Positions 35,724 to 46,972 of a DNA stretch of 64,000 bases are shown here, piece after piece. The stretch is from Trifolium pratense. Taxonomy: Eukaryota > Streptophyta > Magnoliopsida > Fabales > Fabaceae. The number at the start of each line of letters is the position of its first letter. The stretch's first letter is position 1. The translations under genes and the position numbers were made by a program. The notes beneath the pieces were generated by a model. That model was not told where the DNA came from. It saw only the letters and a list, made by a program, of their open reading frames with translations, and did not search any database. The stretch covers positions 35,390,409-35,454,408 of the forward strand of contig NC_060065.1 in the NCBI RefSeq assembly GCF_020283565.1, read 5' to 3'.

Positions 35724-36052
35724 ACAATATTTATTTGGTAAAAAATAGTTGATAGCTGATAACTAATTATAGTGGATGCGCTTATAGCGAATAACTTATA
35801 AGCTAGCTTTTAGCTTATAGCGGATAAATTAGTTGATTGAATTTGCAGTGTTTAGTAAAATTAACGGTTGAACTAACTTATAAGTATGAAATAACATAAA
35901 AAATATTTAATTAATATTTATTTTTTTCAAGTAAAATGACATGATAAAATTGGAAGAAAAATTGATAAGTTATAAGCTCATAAGCTACTTAAAATAATGT
36001 TTGAAAAATAAACTATAAGTTCTTTCTGAAAAACGTTTAGCAAACAAGTCTT
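35724..36052. mobile_element. MITE family copy B
   Basis: About 329 bp, same family as 34078 and 37262. The left part TTGGTAAAAAATAGTTGATA and the right part TTTAGCAAACAAG are the ends. The middle (TAAGTATGAAATAACATAAA) matches copy C in reverse orientation along its whole length. Confidence 0.7.
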
Positions 36053-37261
36053 CTTTAATCATATGAATTATAAGATATAACTTCAAAATCTGACGATATT
36101 TTTATCGATGCTTAAAGATTAATATAGAGATATGATATAGATTCTGCACAAATATTCTCTTAACGGTTGTTGAACAGCAATTCGCAATGATTGAGAATCA
36201 CACTGTAGCTTGCTTATTAATTATTTCACAATTGGAAAAGAAAAATAATTAATGAATAATATAATTAATAGGAAATGAATATGTAATTATCACCGACATT
36301 AGCATCTGAATGATGGAACTTGATAAAGTATTGCGATGAGAATATTCATGCATGCATAGTTTATTCTTGTATCTTGCTAATTATTCATCAATCAACGAAA
36401 TGCTGAAAGATTACAAATCTAGGGATACATCCGCATCCAGTTTGGAAAGTTCAATCACTAGCAAAATCACTCATAGAAAGAAACACTAGCAAAATCTTCA
36501 TCTTTAAAAATAAAAAACAGAATAGCTAGTTATCTTCGGCTATTAGCTGTTGGCCGAAGATAACACACCTTAGACGTCTCATAAATTCTCTGATGAAGAT
36601 AAAAGAGTGGACAATTTGTAAGGCTCTCATGATAAACTACTAACTTATATATATATATAGATGATCGAATGTTAAAACCTAACTATCGGTTTTTCTTTTA
36701 TTAACTAACAATTAATTAATATACAAGTAAAAGAAGAAAAAAAACTTACTATTACTTTTTCTTTTAAAACACACTAACGGTAACTAAAACAAAAATTACA
36801 TAAATTTTTTTTGAAAACGAAAATTACATAAATTGACATAGCCTAAACAAGCCATTGGATCGATTAGACCGGCAAGAATTAAAATCAAAACTAAATATTT
36901 TTTCTTAGTGTTAAGCCACTGCCAGAAAATTGAGTTTTTTCTTTATTAAAAAAAAAAACTGAATTTCTTAAATAATAATTATCATTTAGAATAAAAGATT
37001 CACACATCTATAAAATGGAAGGAAAAAACCTAATTTCTTGGACATCTATAAACAAGTTGGCCTAAATTGATCTTTACCTATACAAGAAACAATTCCTTAT
37101 CCACCAACAAAGACTGCAATTCTTGCTGTTTTATTTTGCCAAATTTACTGGTTAACCAAAGCCAGCTTTTAATTTGGTACATGTGCTTCTCTGCCCAACC
37201 AATGATCTAGATGTTCACAAGTAAAGGTGAGTATTGAAGGGGGAGTTTTTAAAATGGATTT
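36053..37261. other. Intergenic; one micro-insertion
   Basis: No gene seen. AAAATTACATAAATT at 36792-36806 and 36820-36834 (15-bp direct repeats) flank a 13-bp insert TTTTTTGAAAACG, i.e. CGTTTTC plus oligo(A) on the minus strand. Confidence 0.55.
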
Positions 37262-37998
37262 TGATTCGTTTGGGAAGACATATAAGCTAATTTATAGTGT
37301 ATAGCTTATGCGTTAAAAGTTCTATTTGATAATAGTTTTCTAAAACGAGTTTATAGTTTAATTTACTAGCTTATAACTTATTTTTCAAACGTTATTTCAA
37401 GTAGCTTATGAGCTTATAACTTATCATTTTTTCTACCAATATTACCCCTATCATCTTACTTGAAAAAATTTAAATATTAATTAAATATATATTTTTTATG
37501 TCATTTCATACTTATAAGATAGTTCAACCGCTAATTTTACGAACACTACAAATTCAACCAGCTAGCTTATTCGCTATAAGCTCAAAGCTAACTTATATGT
37601 TCATCCGCTATAATTAAGTTGGCTTATCAGCAGGGACGGATCCAGAAATTTTAGTAAGTGGGTCAAAATTATAACTTAAAAAAATATAAATTGTCATTTA
37701 TATAATTTTAACATTTTCTTATATACAAAATTACTTATTTTGGTTTATTAGTCAATTCTCTTAAGATACTCATTAGTATTATAAATTAGTCTTATTAATT
37801 TTATATTTGTTATAGTGTAATAAATTGACTATATAAAAACGATAATACCAAATATATGGGATCACATTGCATAAATAATACTAGTATTAACTAAAAATAT
37901 AATAGGCAAGGGGGGTCGGCTGACCCCACTACACTGCCCCCACACTAAATTCATCCCTGCTTATCAGCTATATCCGCTATTTTTTATCGAATAGAATA
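37262..37998. mobile_element. MITE family copy C, split by an hAT MITE
   Basis: This is copy B in inverted orientation (AGCTTATAACTTATC, TTATGTCATTTCATACTTAT, GCTATAATTAAG words). Near its right end it is interrupted by the element at 37631-37959. Without the insert it would be about 400 bp. Confidence 0.7.
37631..37959. mobile_element. hAT-type MITE with 8-bp TSD, nested
   Basis: 329 bp, ends CAGGGACGGA and (reverse complement) CAGGGATGAA, flanked by CTTATCAG at 37623-37630 and 37960-37967. An 8-bp target duplication and CAGGG-type ends are characteristic of hAT elements. It has no coding. It inserted into the older MITE copy C and so gives a relative order of events. Confidence 0.85.
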
Positions 37999-38099
37999 TT
38001 TGTCTACTGTTGAATTCACAGTAAAATAATATGCGTATATTTTATATCACGACGGTGATTATGTAGGATTCCGATAAATCAATTAAATTGGAATTAACT

Positions 38100-39100
38100 T
38101 GGACTTTCTTTTGGTTCGGGGGTTTTGGAGGTGAGGGGAGGGGAGGTGAGGGGATATTTTAAATTAATTGTGTTTGGTTCAATTTTTAGGAGGGGAGGGG
38201 AGGTGAGAGGAGGTGAGGAAAATACCTCCAAATCCCAATTTTTGCTTCCCCCCAAATTGGGGGGATTTGGAGGCGAGGGGAGGGAAGGAGAAAGATATCA
38301 TTACCATTTTAATTATTTTGACATAATTGTCCCCATAATTATTTTAAAATGCCAAAATTATCCATTTTTTAGTTCTAATTTTTTTTTCAAACGTTTTTTT
38401 ATTGTTACGCATGTCTTTTTATATTCATAAACTGTTGTGCTAATTTTTTTTGTATTACATTGTTATCTTGTAAAGTTCATATAATTTTTTGAATCAACGT
38501 TGTTATTTTTTTTATAGAAAATCAACGTTGTTACTTACTTTTTACCTGCATCATATTAGTTAGTATTTATATTTTTTAAAATATCATTAAGTTTGTTACG
38601 TTATAACTTATAATATACAAGAGTTTTTTTTTTTTTTAAATATTAGTATTAGTACAAGATCTTTATACTTATAAATAAATATTACTTTTTTTGTACAATA
38701 TTAGTATCAGTACAAGGTTTTTTTGTTAATAATTATCAAAAAATTCTTTTAAATATATTTATAGGTAATTTAAACTTATAAATATTATTTTTGGGTTAGA
38801 TCAATCATAAAAATTGAGAAAATATTGTGGATATATAGGTTAATTCGCACCAAGTAGCTATAAAATTGTCAGACTACATGAAAATTATAAGGATAAAAAA
38901 GTAAATTAGTTTTAAAATCTCTCCCCTCCCCCTCTTGAACCAAACATATATCTAATTAAAATTCATCACCTCCCCTCCCCTTCCTTCTTTTGAACCAAAC
39001 ATATGTGTAAGTACAAATTTCACCTCCCCTCCCCTCACCTCCCTTCCCCTTCATTAAAATATACCTCCCCTCCCCTCCCCTATGTTGAACCAAACAGACC
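38100..39100. mobile_element. Foldback element with G-rich and C-rich ends
   Basis: The left 190 bp (38117-38290) are rich in GGAGGTGAGGGGAGGGG. The right 170 bp (38925-39090) are rich in the complement CCCCTCCCCTCACCTCC, and both sides carry GGTTC / GAACCAAAC words. The right terminus GAACCAAACAGACCC has a degraded left partner (TTTTGGTTC). The AT-rich middle has no coding. TSD not resolved. One 15-bp micro-insertion lies inside at 38506-38520, between two copies of ATCAACGTTGTTA. Confidence 0.6.
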
Positions 39101-40848
39101 CAATGTATGAGGTTTTTTACATTAGGATTATCCCCAAATATTTGAACAATAAAAGAAAACCAAATTGGTGTGCCTATATGATTGAACTATTTGACCCATC
39201 CATAAACTTAAAGCAGCAGCAAACATATTTGATCCTAATCATTACGTCATCCCTTAAACTTTCAAGAAATTAATTGAATAGATAAGGGAAGGGCAATTGA
39301 GTTTGTAGGGTATGAAATGCAGGTGTTCTTATCTTATAAATATAATCCATATGTTTTTGTTCATGCTTTTGTGTAGTATACAAATGGGAAATGTTCACCA
39401 ACAATAAATTGCTCATCGATCTTGGTCTTTTAAGCATGTAATCCACGGTGGGCACCATATATTTTTTGTAGCAAAAAAAAAAACTTAATTCTTGATTCAT
39501 ACGTATAAAGAAATGATAAAAAAAATTGAAAACCAAAATGCTTATAGAAGAAATGATGAAAATAAATTTATCTATGTCAATGTTTCTTTTTTCTTTGGTA
39601 TTAACCCTGTTCTAGAGAACGGAGTTTAGTAATCCAAAATTCGGCTGTAAGGTAAGTAAAATCTGATAAAAAAATTATTCTCACCAAAAATTAAATTTAA
39701 ATTCTCCCAAATTCATAAGAAGTTCATTAAGCACTCGAACTCGATATTTTAGTTTCAATGTTCTGGTTTGACACAAAACCTATATAAAAAGTAATAAAGT
39801 TAAGAAGTCTTTACTAATGACTATACTTCAAAAGAAGATTTAGAGCTAGCCTATTATATTATTAATCCATGATCTATGAGTCTTGGTAACTAACGAAAAA
39901 GATTGAAGTCAGACAATCACATTGGATCTCTAATACAGACTATTAATACATTAAAAAAATTTATCAACCCAGCATCTTTACGCAACTGCAGAGACTAATC
40001 CTCCGAACCTTATATGACTCAAAAGGGCGGCAAATTTTTTCTAAGAATTTTAACGCTGCTCAAGACAGGGATCGAATCCATGATCTTAGTTAAACTATAA
40101 GAGACTCGTGTCATTTCATCTAAGCGCACTTGAGTATTAATACATTAATTTTACTTAAGAAAGGACTTATTGATTAGAACCTTAATTTATATCATATGCA
40201 GAAAATTTGGACTATGTTGATCAAATGATAATTAATTAACCTTACTTTGATTGAATTGGGATTAGGAATGAATGACATATACCTTATAAAACACTTTGAG
40301 CTGAAAAGCAGTGGCCATCAAAGTGTGTACACATGATGAGTTGGAAGTTAGTACATTTTTTATGGTTGAAATGTCTTAATTTGTTAAATCTTATGAACTG
40401 AAATGTCTTAATATATCGGTGTGTGTCATTGCCTAAAAAACTTGTCTGGTCGGCAAGCATGTTGTTCAAACTTTTCTGATGAGTTTATCCATAGATTTCA
40501 AATAAATTCGCAATGCTTTAAGGTCATGGTCATAGAGACTCTATCCTGTTTTTTATATATGAGAAAAAAATTTATTGCCAAAATATATTATAAGGTTGGT
40601 CAAATTATTAATGAAATTAAACCAAGTGTTCATGCTCTCTTCCACTAAAATTTTGTTTGGAATAGACAATCATCCTAGCAAAAAGTTACATGTCTCCTTG
40701 AGAGATTTCAATGAGTGAGTTGAGGATATGTGGATGTGAATGATCTCAATCCATTTACTATTCTAAGCAAATAAAATGGTACAGTTACCTAATAGTGACA
40801 TAATGCTCTAAAAGAATAATAGAGACATAATAACCCTCAATAGTAATT
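39101..40848. other. Intergenic, no gene seen
   Basis: AT-rich. Short frames here have no protein character. A GCAACTGCAGAGACTAATCC word near 39982 resembles CCTGCAGAGACCAATCCCC near 58690, both probably retroelement debris. Confidence 0.45.
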
Positions 40849-41490
40849 ATATGACTAAATTGGTACTTTGAGCGGTGGTTTAAAGTGACGAATAAGTGAT
40901 TGAATCATACCTTGTTGCGAAAGCCTTTACACTTAAATAGAAGAGAGTTATAATTGTCTATGTGATAGCCGATTAGGAATGAAGAGGACCGTTGAGATCA
41001 ATCTTACGTTTAAGATATTGAACAAATTTTGTGTTGTACGATATTTGGTGGACAAAATGTTATTTTAGTATTTTAGACAACTTGTACTCAGGACAAAAAG
41101 TTGTCCCGTGGTTCAGTGTGAGACAAAAATTTCAGTTTTTGTCATGTTCATTGGCCCTCAGTTTGTTCAATACCACCAGACACAGTTTAAAATCGAACAC
41201 AATACAGTTTGAGTTGTCATGTTTAGTCCCTAATTTTTTATCAGATGAAACACACTCATATATGACTGAATTGGTAGTTTGAGTGGTGGTTCATGGTGAC
41301 AAATGTACTTGCAAAATTGGTTAACACTCCGACGATCAAGTCAGTATGTGAGAAAAGTGTTTGAATCATATTTTGGAGCGAAAATCTTCACGCTTAAATA
41401 GAATGGGTGGGGGTTTATAACTATCTTCGTGATAGCCGACGAGGAATGAATACGACCGTTGAGATAAATCTTACCGTCGAAAGTGTGTTG
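40849..41490. repeat. Long imperfect direct repeat around a 240-bp spacer
   Basis: About 40849-41015 and 41258-41490 are about 75-80% similar (ATGACTAAATTGGTACTTTG, CACTTAAATAGAA, GTGATAGCCGA, GACCGTTGAGAT). The second copy has about 50 bp more. The layout resembles a pair of old terminal repeats or a segmental duplication. The spacer contains GGACAAAAAGTTGTCC, a palindrome. Confidence 0.5.
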
Positions 41491-42855
41491 TGACTCTGGA
41501 CTTAATTGTTAGAGTGGCGTTAAGTGAAACTGATTCTATGATAATTATATTAGATCATTTGTATTGAACTTTAATTAGTCCAGTCTAAAACAGTTATTTC
41601 AAAATACCGAGTTCAAATTCTCTTTATAAAATAGTTATTACTTATTAGTGTTACTTTAATTAATTAACAATAATATCTCAGATCAGTCCCCAATATTTCA
41701 CTTGAAAAATTCCATTGCTAGCAAATTTTGTCTTGTCTATTGGATGATGTATAGACTTCCAATTTACACAAGTTGTTATCAGCTAGCTGTATGTGATGTG
41801 AATAATCAGAGATGATAAGCTGATAATTATGTTTAGGTGTTGAACAGCTAGCATTTAATTTTAAGTTCACTGTTGATCCAGAAGAGAAGCTAAGACATAT
41901 GGAAAAGCAAGTAAGCAAGACTTAAGTTGAAGATTTTCACTTTAAGCTAACTTTATGAATGGCATCACCCCAAGCCTTGCATGTGATTCCACGGCTAAAA
42001 GGGCTAAAAAGAAAAGCTTACGTCCATAAAGATGATCACTTGAAAAAATAAAGTGTGTAGCAATATTGTCCTTATCCGGCTGCAAATTCATTCAATTTTG
42101 AAGGGATATTCCAATTTTTAATTGGGCCCTTGATGTTCAATATATTCATTTTTATTCTAAGTACATAACTCGGTTGATAAACACATTACATGTAATATGC
42201 AGAAATTAGAATTTGAACTCTCATACACTCATTTATACACCTTAAAAATGAAATATATTATAGAAAATTTTATTTATTCAAACTCATTCATATCCCCCGG
42301 ATTTTTGTATATTTTTTATTTTTATTTTTTAATAATAATATGAGACATAGGTGGAGACAGAAAATGATAGTGTTTTTACCTTGATGTCTATATGCTCTTA
42401 ATTTATCAAAAAAACTCGTTATATCAATATATGAAAACTCTAAAGTCCTATGTTTGCTTCTTTCTTTCTTTTGACTAAAAAGTCCTACGTTTGCTATATT
42501 TTCTTTTCCCCCTTCATGCATCGAAATGAAATATGAATATGCATGTGTAAGTGAATATTGGTAAAGAGGATTTTACTTGGTAAAGGGATCATGCCTTTTT
42601 TTTTTCTTTGTGTTGAAAGACAATTAAATTAGACAATTTGTTGCAAATATGGATGAATCCTCGGTGGAGAGTATGGGAGAGATTTGTTATGCTCTCTAAA
42701 AAGTGATTTTATTTTAACACACATCACATGTTCATATTTGCTCAAAGACATGTTAACGCACAATCTATGTATATAACGCATATCACATGCTTATGTTTTC
42801 CTTTTGTCTTTGTTGTTACTTATAACTTAATCCGTTTTGCAGGAGGGAGAACAAG
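41491..42855. other. Intergenic, no gene seen
   Basis: AT-rich. A SINE-like relic may lie at about 42160-42240 (CATAACTCGGTTGATAAACA ... AGAATTTGAACTC). Confidence 0.4.
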
Positions 42856-42969
42856 TTGAAAAAGGGAAAAATCTTTAAAACAATGTGTATTTTTTAGGAT
42901 TTGGATCTGCATTTGAAAAAGAGAAAAATCTTTAAAACAATGTGTATTGTTTAGGATTTGGATCTGCAT
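42856..42969 (+). repeat. Tandem duplication, 57-bp unit x2
   Basis: The 57-bp unit starting TTGAAAAAGRGAAAAATC occurs at 42856-42912 and 42913-42969 with two or three mismatches. A recent local duplication without coding. Confidence 0.85.
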
Positions 42970-43087
42970 GCATGCATGTAGTCTTGCGGTAAAAGAAATT
43001 TGGTCGTCCGATTAAAATAGGATAGTTCATATTTAAAACAATTTTTCCTCTTTTATATTTAAATCGTTTTAATCATAGACAATCAGT

Positions 43088-43215
43088 TTTTTTAGGTCAA
43101 GTGGTCTAGTGGTTAAAAATTTTACTTTAATGGTGAATATGTGGAGTGTCGGGTGTTCGAACTCCGGCTCCTACATATATAATGTGATGTCCATATCAAT
43201 TAAGCTAAGCTCACG
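43088..43215 (+). mobile_element. tRNA-derived SINE relic
   Basis: GGTCAAGTGGTCTAGTGGTT is a good pol III A box and GTGTTCGAACTCCGGC a good B box, about 55 bp apart. The target duplication and tail are not clear. Confidence 0.55.
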
Positions 43216-43671
43216 GGTACATAGGCAATCAGATTTTATCTCATTGTATACAGTTTTGATTGCATACAATCTGAATTTGTAATTTTTAGATATTTTTCGT
43301 ATAATTTTTATTTTAACTCAAATAATAATTTTCTCGTTTGTTATAGCAACAAAATATGTATTCAAAAAAAAAAATCATGAGTAACTAAGAATTATAGAGA
43401 AAAAAAAAACATAAAAAATGATATAAGTTTTGGAGTATTTTTCGTGTCTCATAAGTACTCGCGCGCCCTTCTAATTTTCCAAAATACTCTACTTGTTACT
43501 TAAGAAGTGAAATATTTTTATCCCAACCCCATACACTCGTCACACACCCATGGAAAAATTATGGGAAAATTAAGTAACAACCTAAATTCACACTTTAAGT
43601 AGCAAATTTTATAAAAATCAAATTTATTTATCCCCTCACCCCATGAAAATATTTTTAATGAAATAAGTTAA

Positions 43672-43854
43672 GGAAAATGCTAAATAGTGCTCCCAGAGCA
43701 CTCTTTAAGCATCTTAAATAGTAAGTTTTTGTTAAAATTTTATGGAAATAAGTAAAGTCAACACATTGGGAATTGAAATGTTTAACATTTTAGATAAATT
43801 ATTTCCTTAAATATAATGCTTAAAGAGTGCCGGGGGCACCGTTTAGCAAGACCC
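43672..43854. mobile_element. MITE with 9-bp TSD
   Basis: 183 bp, flanked by ATAAGTTAA at 43663-43671 and 43855-43863. The ends GGAAAATGCTAAA and (reverse complement) GGGTCTTGCTAAA are followed by inverted GTGCTCCCAGAGCACTCTTT / AAAGAGTGCCGGGGGCAC. A GGTCTTGCTAATTAGTGCCC word at 63719 may be the end of a relative. Confidence 0.75.
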
Positions 43855-43949
43855 ATAAGTTAAAGTGTGAAATTTTTTTCATCTCACAGAAAAATATTTT
43901 AAATGAAACATTGTGTATGAGTGAATAATTAAGAAATGACATAAGTTTT

Positions 43950-44040
43950 TTTTTTGTTTACAATGAGCTGTGAATCGAACCCAGGACTTATAACGTACTA
44001 CCCAAATATTTCACCACTAGACCTAGTGGTCTAGTGGCTT
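43950..44040 (-). mobile_element. tRNA-derived SINE with 17-bp TSD
   Basis: GAAATGACATAAGTTTT at 43933-43949 and 44041-44057. In sense (minus) orientation the element has CCACTAGACCACTAGGTCTA, then TAGTGGTGAAAT (A box), a B box CTGGGTTCGATTCACAGC, and a poly(A) tail. It is a second SINE type, distinct from the one at 12467. Confidence 0.8.
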
Positions 44041-44162
44041 GAAATGACATAAGTTTTGTCCATGTTGGAGTGAGAAAATTTTCTTCCTATGGGCTTCCAA
44101 TTGGCCTTCCAGGCTTCCAGCCATTGGTATTGGATTAACTGGGCTGAGCCTATACATTTTTT

Positions 44163-45271
44163 GAATTTTTTTTTTTCTACCCCAACAATCTTCACTCTAC
44201 CCCAACATATTTTTCAAAATACCCAGTATACCCTTATAAAAAATTAGTATATTTTAATAATTTTTTTGTTGTCGTATTATATTGTTCCGGTAAACTGTTT
44301 CATCCTCCAAAAAAATTATTCCGGTATGTTAATTTTATTTTACCGGTACACTTTTTAAAAAGTGTTCCGGTATGAAATTTTTCTAAAATTTTTCTAAATT
44401 TTATTTTATGCATCTATAGAAGGCTTACGATTGGCTTTTGATTGCATTCTCTTGGTCTGTGATACTGTTACACCTATTAATTTGATTGGTTATGGATTGG
44501 CGTTTTTGGGGGTTGCATATTACATATTTAGCCACGAAATTCAAGCAGGTCGTAGACAACTACACCAATTTTTTTTTCCAGAAAAACGAAATTCTTTTAA
44601 CCTTGTGACAGAGGCTTCTCTTTAACTCTGCAATTTAATCCTTTTCAATCCCAATCACAACCCACTATATGATCACACATGTCCATTCCTTCTAAACACA
44701 TGGAATTGCATCATAAACCAGAGACAAAATCTTAGCTTGATTAATTTATGGAAATAGGTTCCACAGATTTGCCGAGGATTGTTTTTCCTGTTTCAAGAGT
44801 TGAGTATGTATTTGACTTCGACGGATGGTGTTATTTGATCAAGAGGTGTGTTTTGCTTATTTTGCAAACTTTTATTGCACACAGCAATCTCTGTTAGATC
44901 ATGATCCATTTCGTTAGGAATGTTACATACCAGAACTCTTGTAAGTAAGTATTCCGGTTTATTCTGAAATTTTTTTCAAGTTTTCCAGAACTCTTGTAAG
45001 TAAGTATACCGGATCTCTTTTTGAAGTATTCCGGTAATCAAAATAAATTTTAGAAAAATTTCATACCGGAACACTTTTTAAAAAGTATACCGGTAAAATA
45101 AAATTAACATACAGGAACAGTTTTTTTGGAGGATGAAACGGTCTACCGGAACAGTATAATACGACAAAAAAAATTATTAAAATATACTAATTTTTTATAA
45201 GGGTATACTGGGTATTTTGAAAAATATGTTGGGGTAGAGTGAAGATTGTTGGGGTAGAAAAAAAAAATTCC
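44163..45271. mobile_element. TIR element carrying a transporter exon fragment (Pack-type)
   Basis: 1.1 kb with long inverted arms: about 44163-44400 on the left pairs with about 44940-45271 on the right through CTACCCCAACAATCTTCAC, CATCCTCCAAAAAA, TACCGGTACAC and others. Possible 9-bp TSD ACATTTTTT at 44154-44162 and 45272-45280 (AT-rich, so weaker evidence). The region between the arms includes coding-like host sequence at about 44422-44530. The same arms occur in the element at 17660-18590 with different contents. No transposase is visible. Confidence 0.7.
44422..44625 (+). pseudogene. Captured fragment of a sugar-phosphate/nucleotide-sugar transporter
   Basis: After a TATAG junction the frame reads AFDCILLVCDTVTPINLIGY then GLAFLGVAYY. 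It matches the last transmembrane region of plant NST/triose-phosphate-translocator-like proteins (At1g48230/At3g17430 type, DTVTPINL-GYG-AFLGVAYY). After YY the similarity ends: the family has NH-KLQALKA, whereas here the frame continues with unrelated residues to a stop at 44623. It lacks the other nine or so membrane segments. It is an exon piece inside a transposon, unlikely to be functional as a transporter. Confidence 0.6.
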
Positions 45272-45314
45272 ACATTTTTTTTGACAATGGACTGGGCCTA
45301 TACATTTGATCAGC

Positions 45315-45756
45315 GATGGTTTCTCTCCCAACCCCCCTCAATTCTTTTCTACCCCCCAAAAATCCAAGTTTGCTCCTTGCGGTTTGAAACATTTTTGTCA
45401 AAAAACTTCGGTTCGTATTCACCGAAGCAAAATATTAGACCATTTTGGTAACTGCAAACCGAACATTAGCGTTTTCGGTACACAAAAAATGAACGTCAGC
45501 TTGTTCGGTATATGCGAACTGAAATGTCCTAGATTTCGGTACGTTGGTCGCTGGAATTAGGCCATTTTCGGTAGAAGTTTACCGAAATAATTGTTTCGGT
45601 ACCTGCGAACCGAAATGTCCCAGATTTCGGTAAGTGGTTACCGAATTTTATCAGCATGTCAGCTTATTTCGGTTCGTATAAACCGCAGTATCCCAGGGGC
45701 AAAAACGGAAATTCAGGGGTAGAAAAGAATTGAGGGGGGTTGGGAGAGAAACCATC
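45315..45756. mobile_element. MITE with perfect TIRs and 9-bp TSD, TTCGGT hairpin array
   Basis: 442 bp, flanked by TTGATCAGC at 45306-45314 and 45757-45765. Ends GATGGTTTCT / AGAAACCATC, extended by CTCCCAACCCCCCTCAATTC on the left and its complement on the right. The interior holds about eight TTCGGT..ACCGAA mini-palindromes. It is a longer relative of 11578-11830 and begins only 44 bp after the Pack-type element ends. Confidence 0.88.
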
Positions 45757-46099
45757 TTGATCAGCAGCGTTAACTCTTAACATTTCTCGAAATTTGAATT
45801 TTGATAAATGTTTAGAACAAGTTGGAAACGTTTTTATGCATGCATCGTTTGCTCAAGTAACTATTTTTCCATTAAGATAAAAACAATTATATTTGCTCTC
45901 AGATTTACGATTTGTTTTGGTTTATTTGTTGTGCTGATGCAAGCATTTGCAACATATATATTTTCACACAAATAATCTCACAGCACATCTTCTATTCATC
46001 AATGTCAATCGATGCATTTGTATCAACTAACTCAATACTTTCTGTGATCTTTATTGTATCAACATAAGTCAAATATGATTCTTCCATCAATTTTCTCTA

Positions 46100-46345
46100 G
46101 TCTAAACTTCACAACGGATGATAAGAACTTCACCAAATCAAACTAAAAGTTCTGATACCACTTTGTTGGAAAGTCTGGGAAAGCTCGAGAGAAATCTATT
46201 ATTTATATGTTTAGGAGTTTTTCTCTCATAGTCTTATTCCTATGTGGCACCATTTCATTGATCCATGTCTTATGTGACATTCTAATATTTCTCCAATTCC
46301 TATGTGGCTAACTATGAAGGCCTTTCCAATTTCTCTAATACATGA
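46100..46345 (-). mobile_element. LTR-retroelement relic with iMet PBS
   Basis: AAAGTTCTGATACCACTTTG (46146-46165) is the reverse complement of a TGGTATCAGAACTTT primer site next to an LTR end CCAACA (46164-46169 on the plus strand as TGTTGG). The LTR remnant extends right to about 46345 with TCCTATGTGGC words. It is degraded and has no coding. Confidence 0.5.
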
Positions 46346-46488
46346 TGATATCATTTTACTTAGAATCTTTGCCTAATTTAGAAATTCAATCATTTCTCAA
46401 TTATTGTTTATAAATCGTATTTAATGCACCTATTAAAAATAATTTTAAAAGGAAATAACTCAAATTCAAATATAAATAATTATATCTC

Positions 46489-46490
<2 letters not shown>

Positions 46491-46573
<83 letters not shown>
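46491..46573 (+). repeat. (TA)n microsatellite, left of palindrome 1
   Basis: About 41 AT units. The tract resumes at 46973 after the palindrome, so the palindrome sits inside it. Confidence 0.9.
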
Positions 46574-46576
<3 letters not shown>

Positions 46577-46972
46577 GAGAGATCAAATTACGCCGGTGTA
46601 ACATTTGAGTAATGTTACACGGCTCAATAACGCTTCAACGAATACAAATTTTACAAAATCCACCGTTGGATTGAAAGTTTATATCATATAGATCATTCAT
46701 GTTCAATTCTATAAAAATCTAAAATCATTTGATATGTTATTGAGATTGATCAAGCTTAACGGTATTCAATAAAAACGCATAAAGCGTTAATCTTGATCGG
46801 TCTCAATAACATATCAAACGATTTTAGATTTTTGTAAAATTGAACATGGATGATCTAAATGATATAAACTTTCAATCCAACGGTGGATTTTGTAAAATTT
46901 GTATTCGTTGAAGCGTTATTGAGCGGTGTAACATTACTCAAATGTTACACCGGTGTAATTTGATCCCTCCCC
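46574..46972. mobile_element. Foldback element 1 inserted in (TA)n
   Basis: A 399-bp near-perfect palindrome. The left end GGGGAGAGATCAAATTACGC pairs with the right end GTAATTTGATCCCTCCCC, and pairing continues for about 190 bp per arm through CAATAACGCTTCAACGAAT and CCACCGTTGGATTGAAAG. The centre is around 46770. It has no ORF other than chance. (TA)n flanks fit the rice Micron-like preference for TA repeats, but the class is uncertain (MITE versus Helitron-derived). Confidence 0.8.

Noticed and set aside
38125..38430. 101-codon frame starting MEVRGGEVRG
   Set aside because: Low-complexity translation of the G-rich end of the foldback element.
46401..46612. Open frames coding for long Ile-Tyr repeats on both strands (also 48299-48627)
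   Set aside because: They are translations of the (TA)n microsatellite, not genes.
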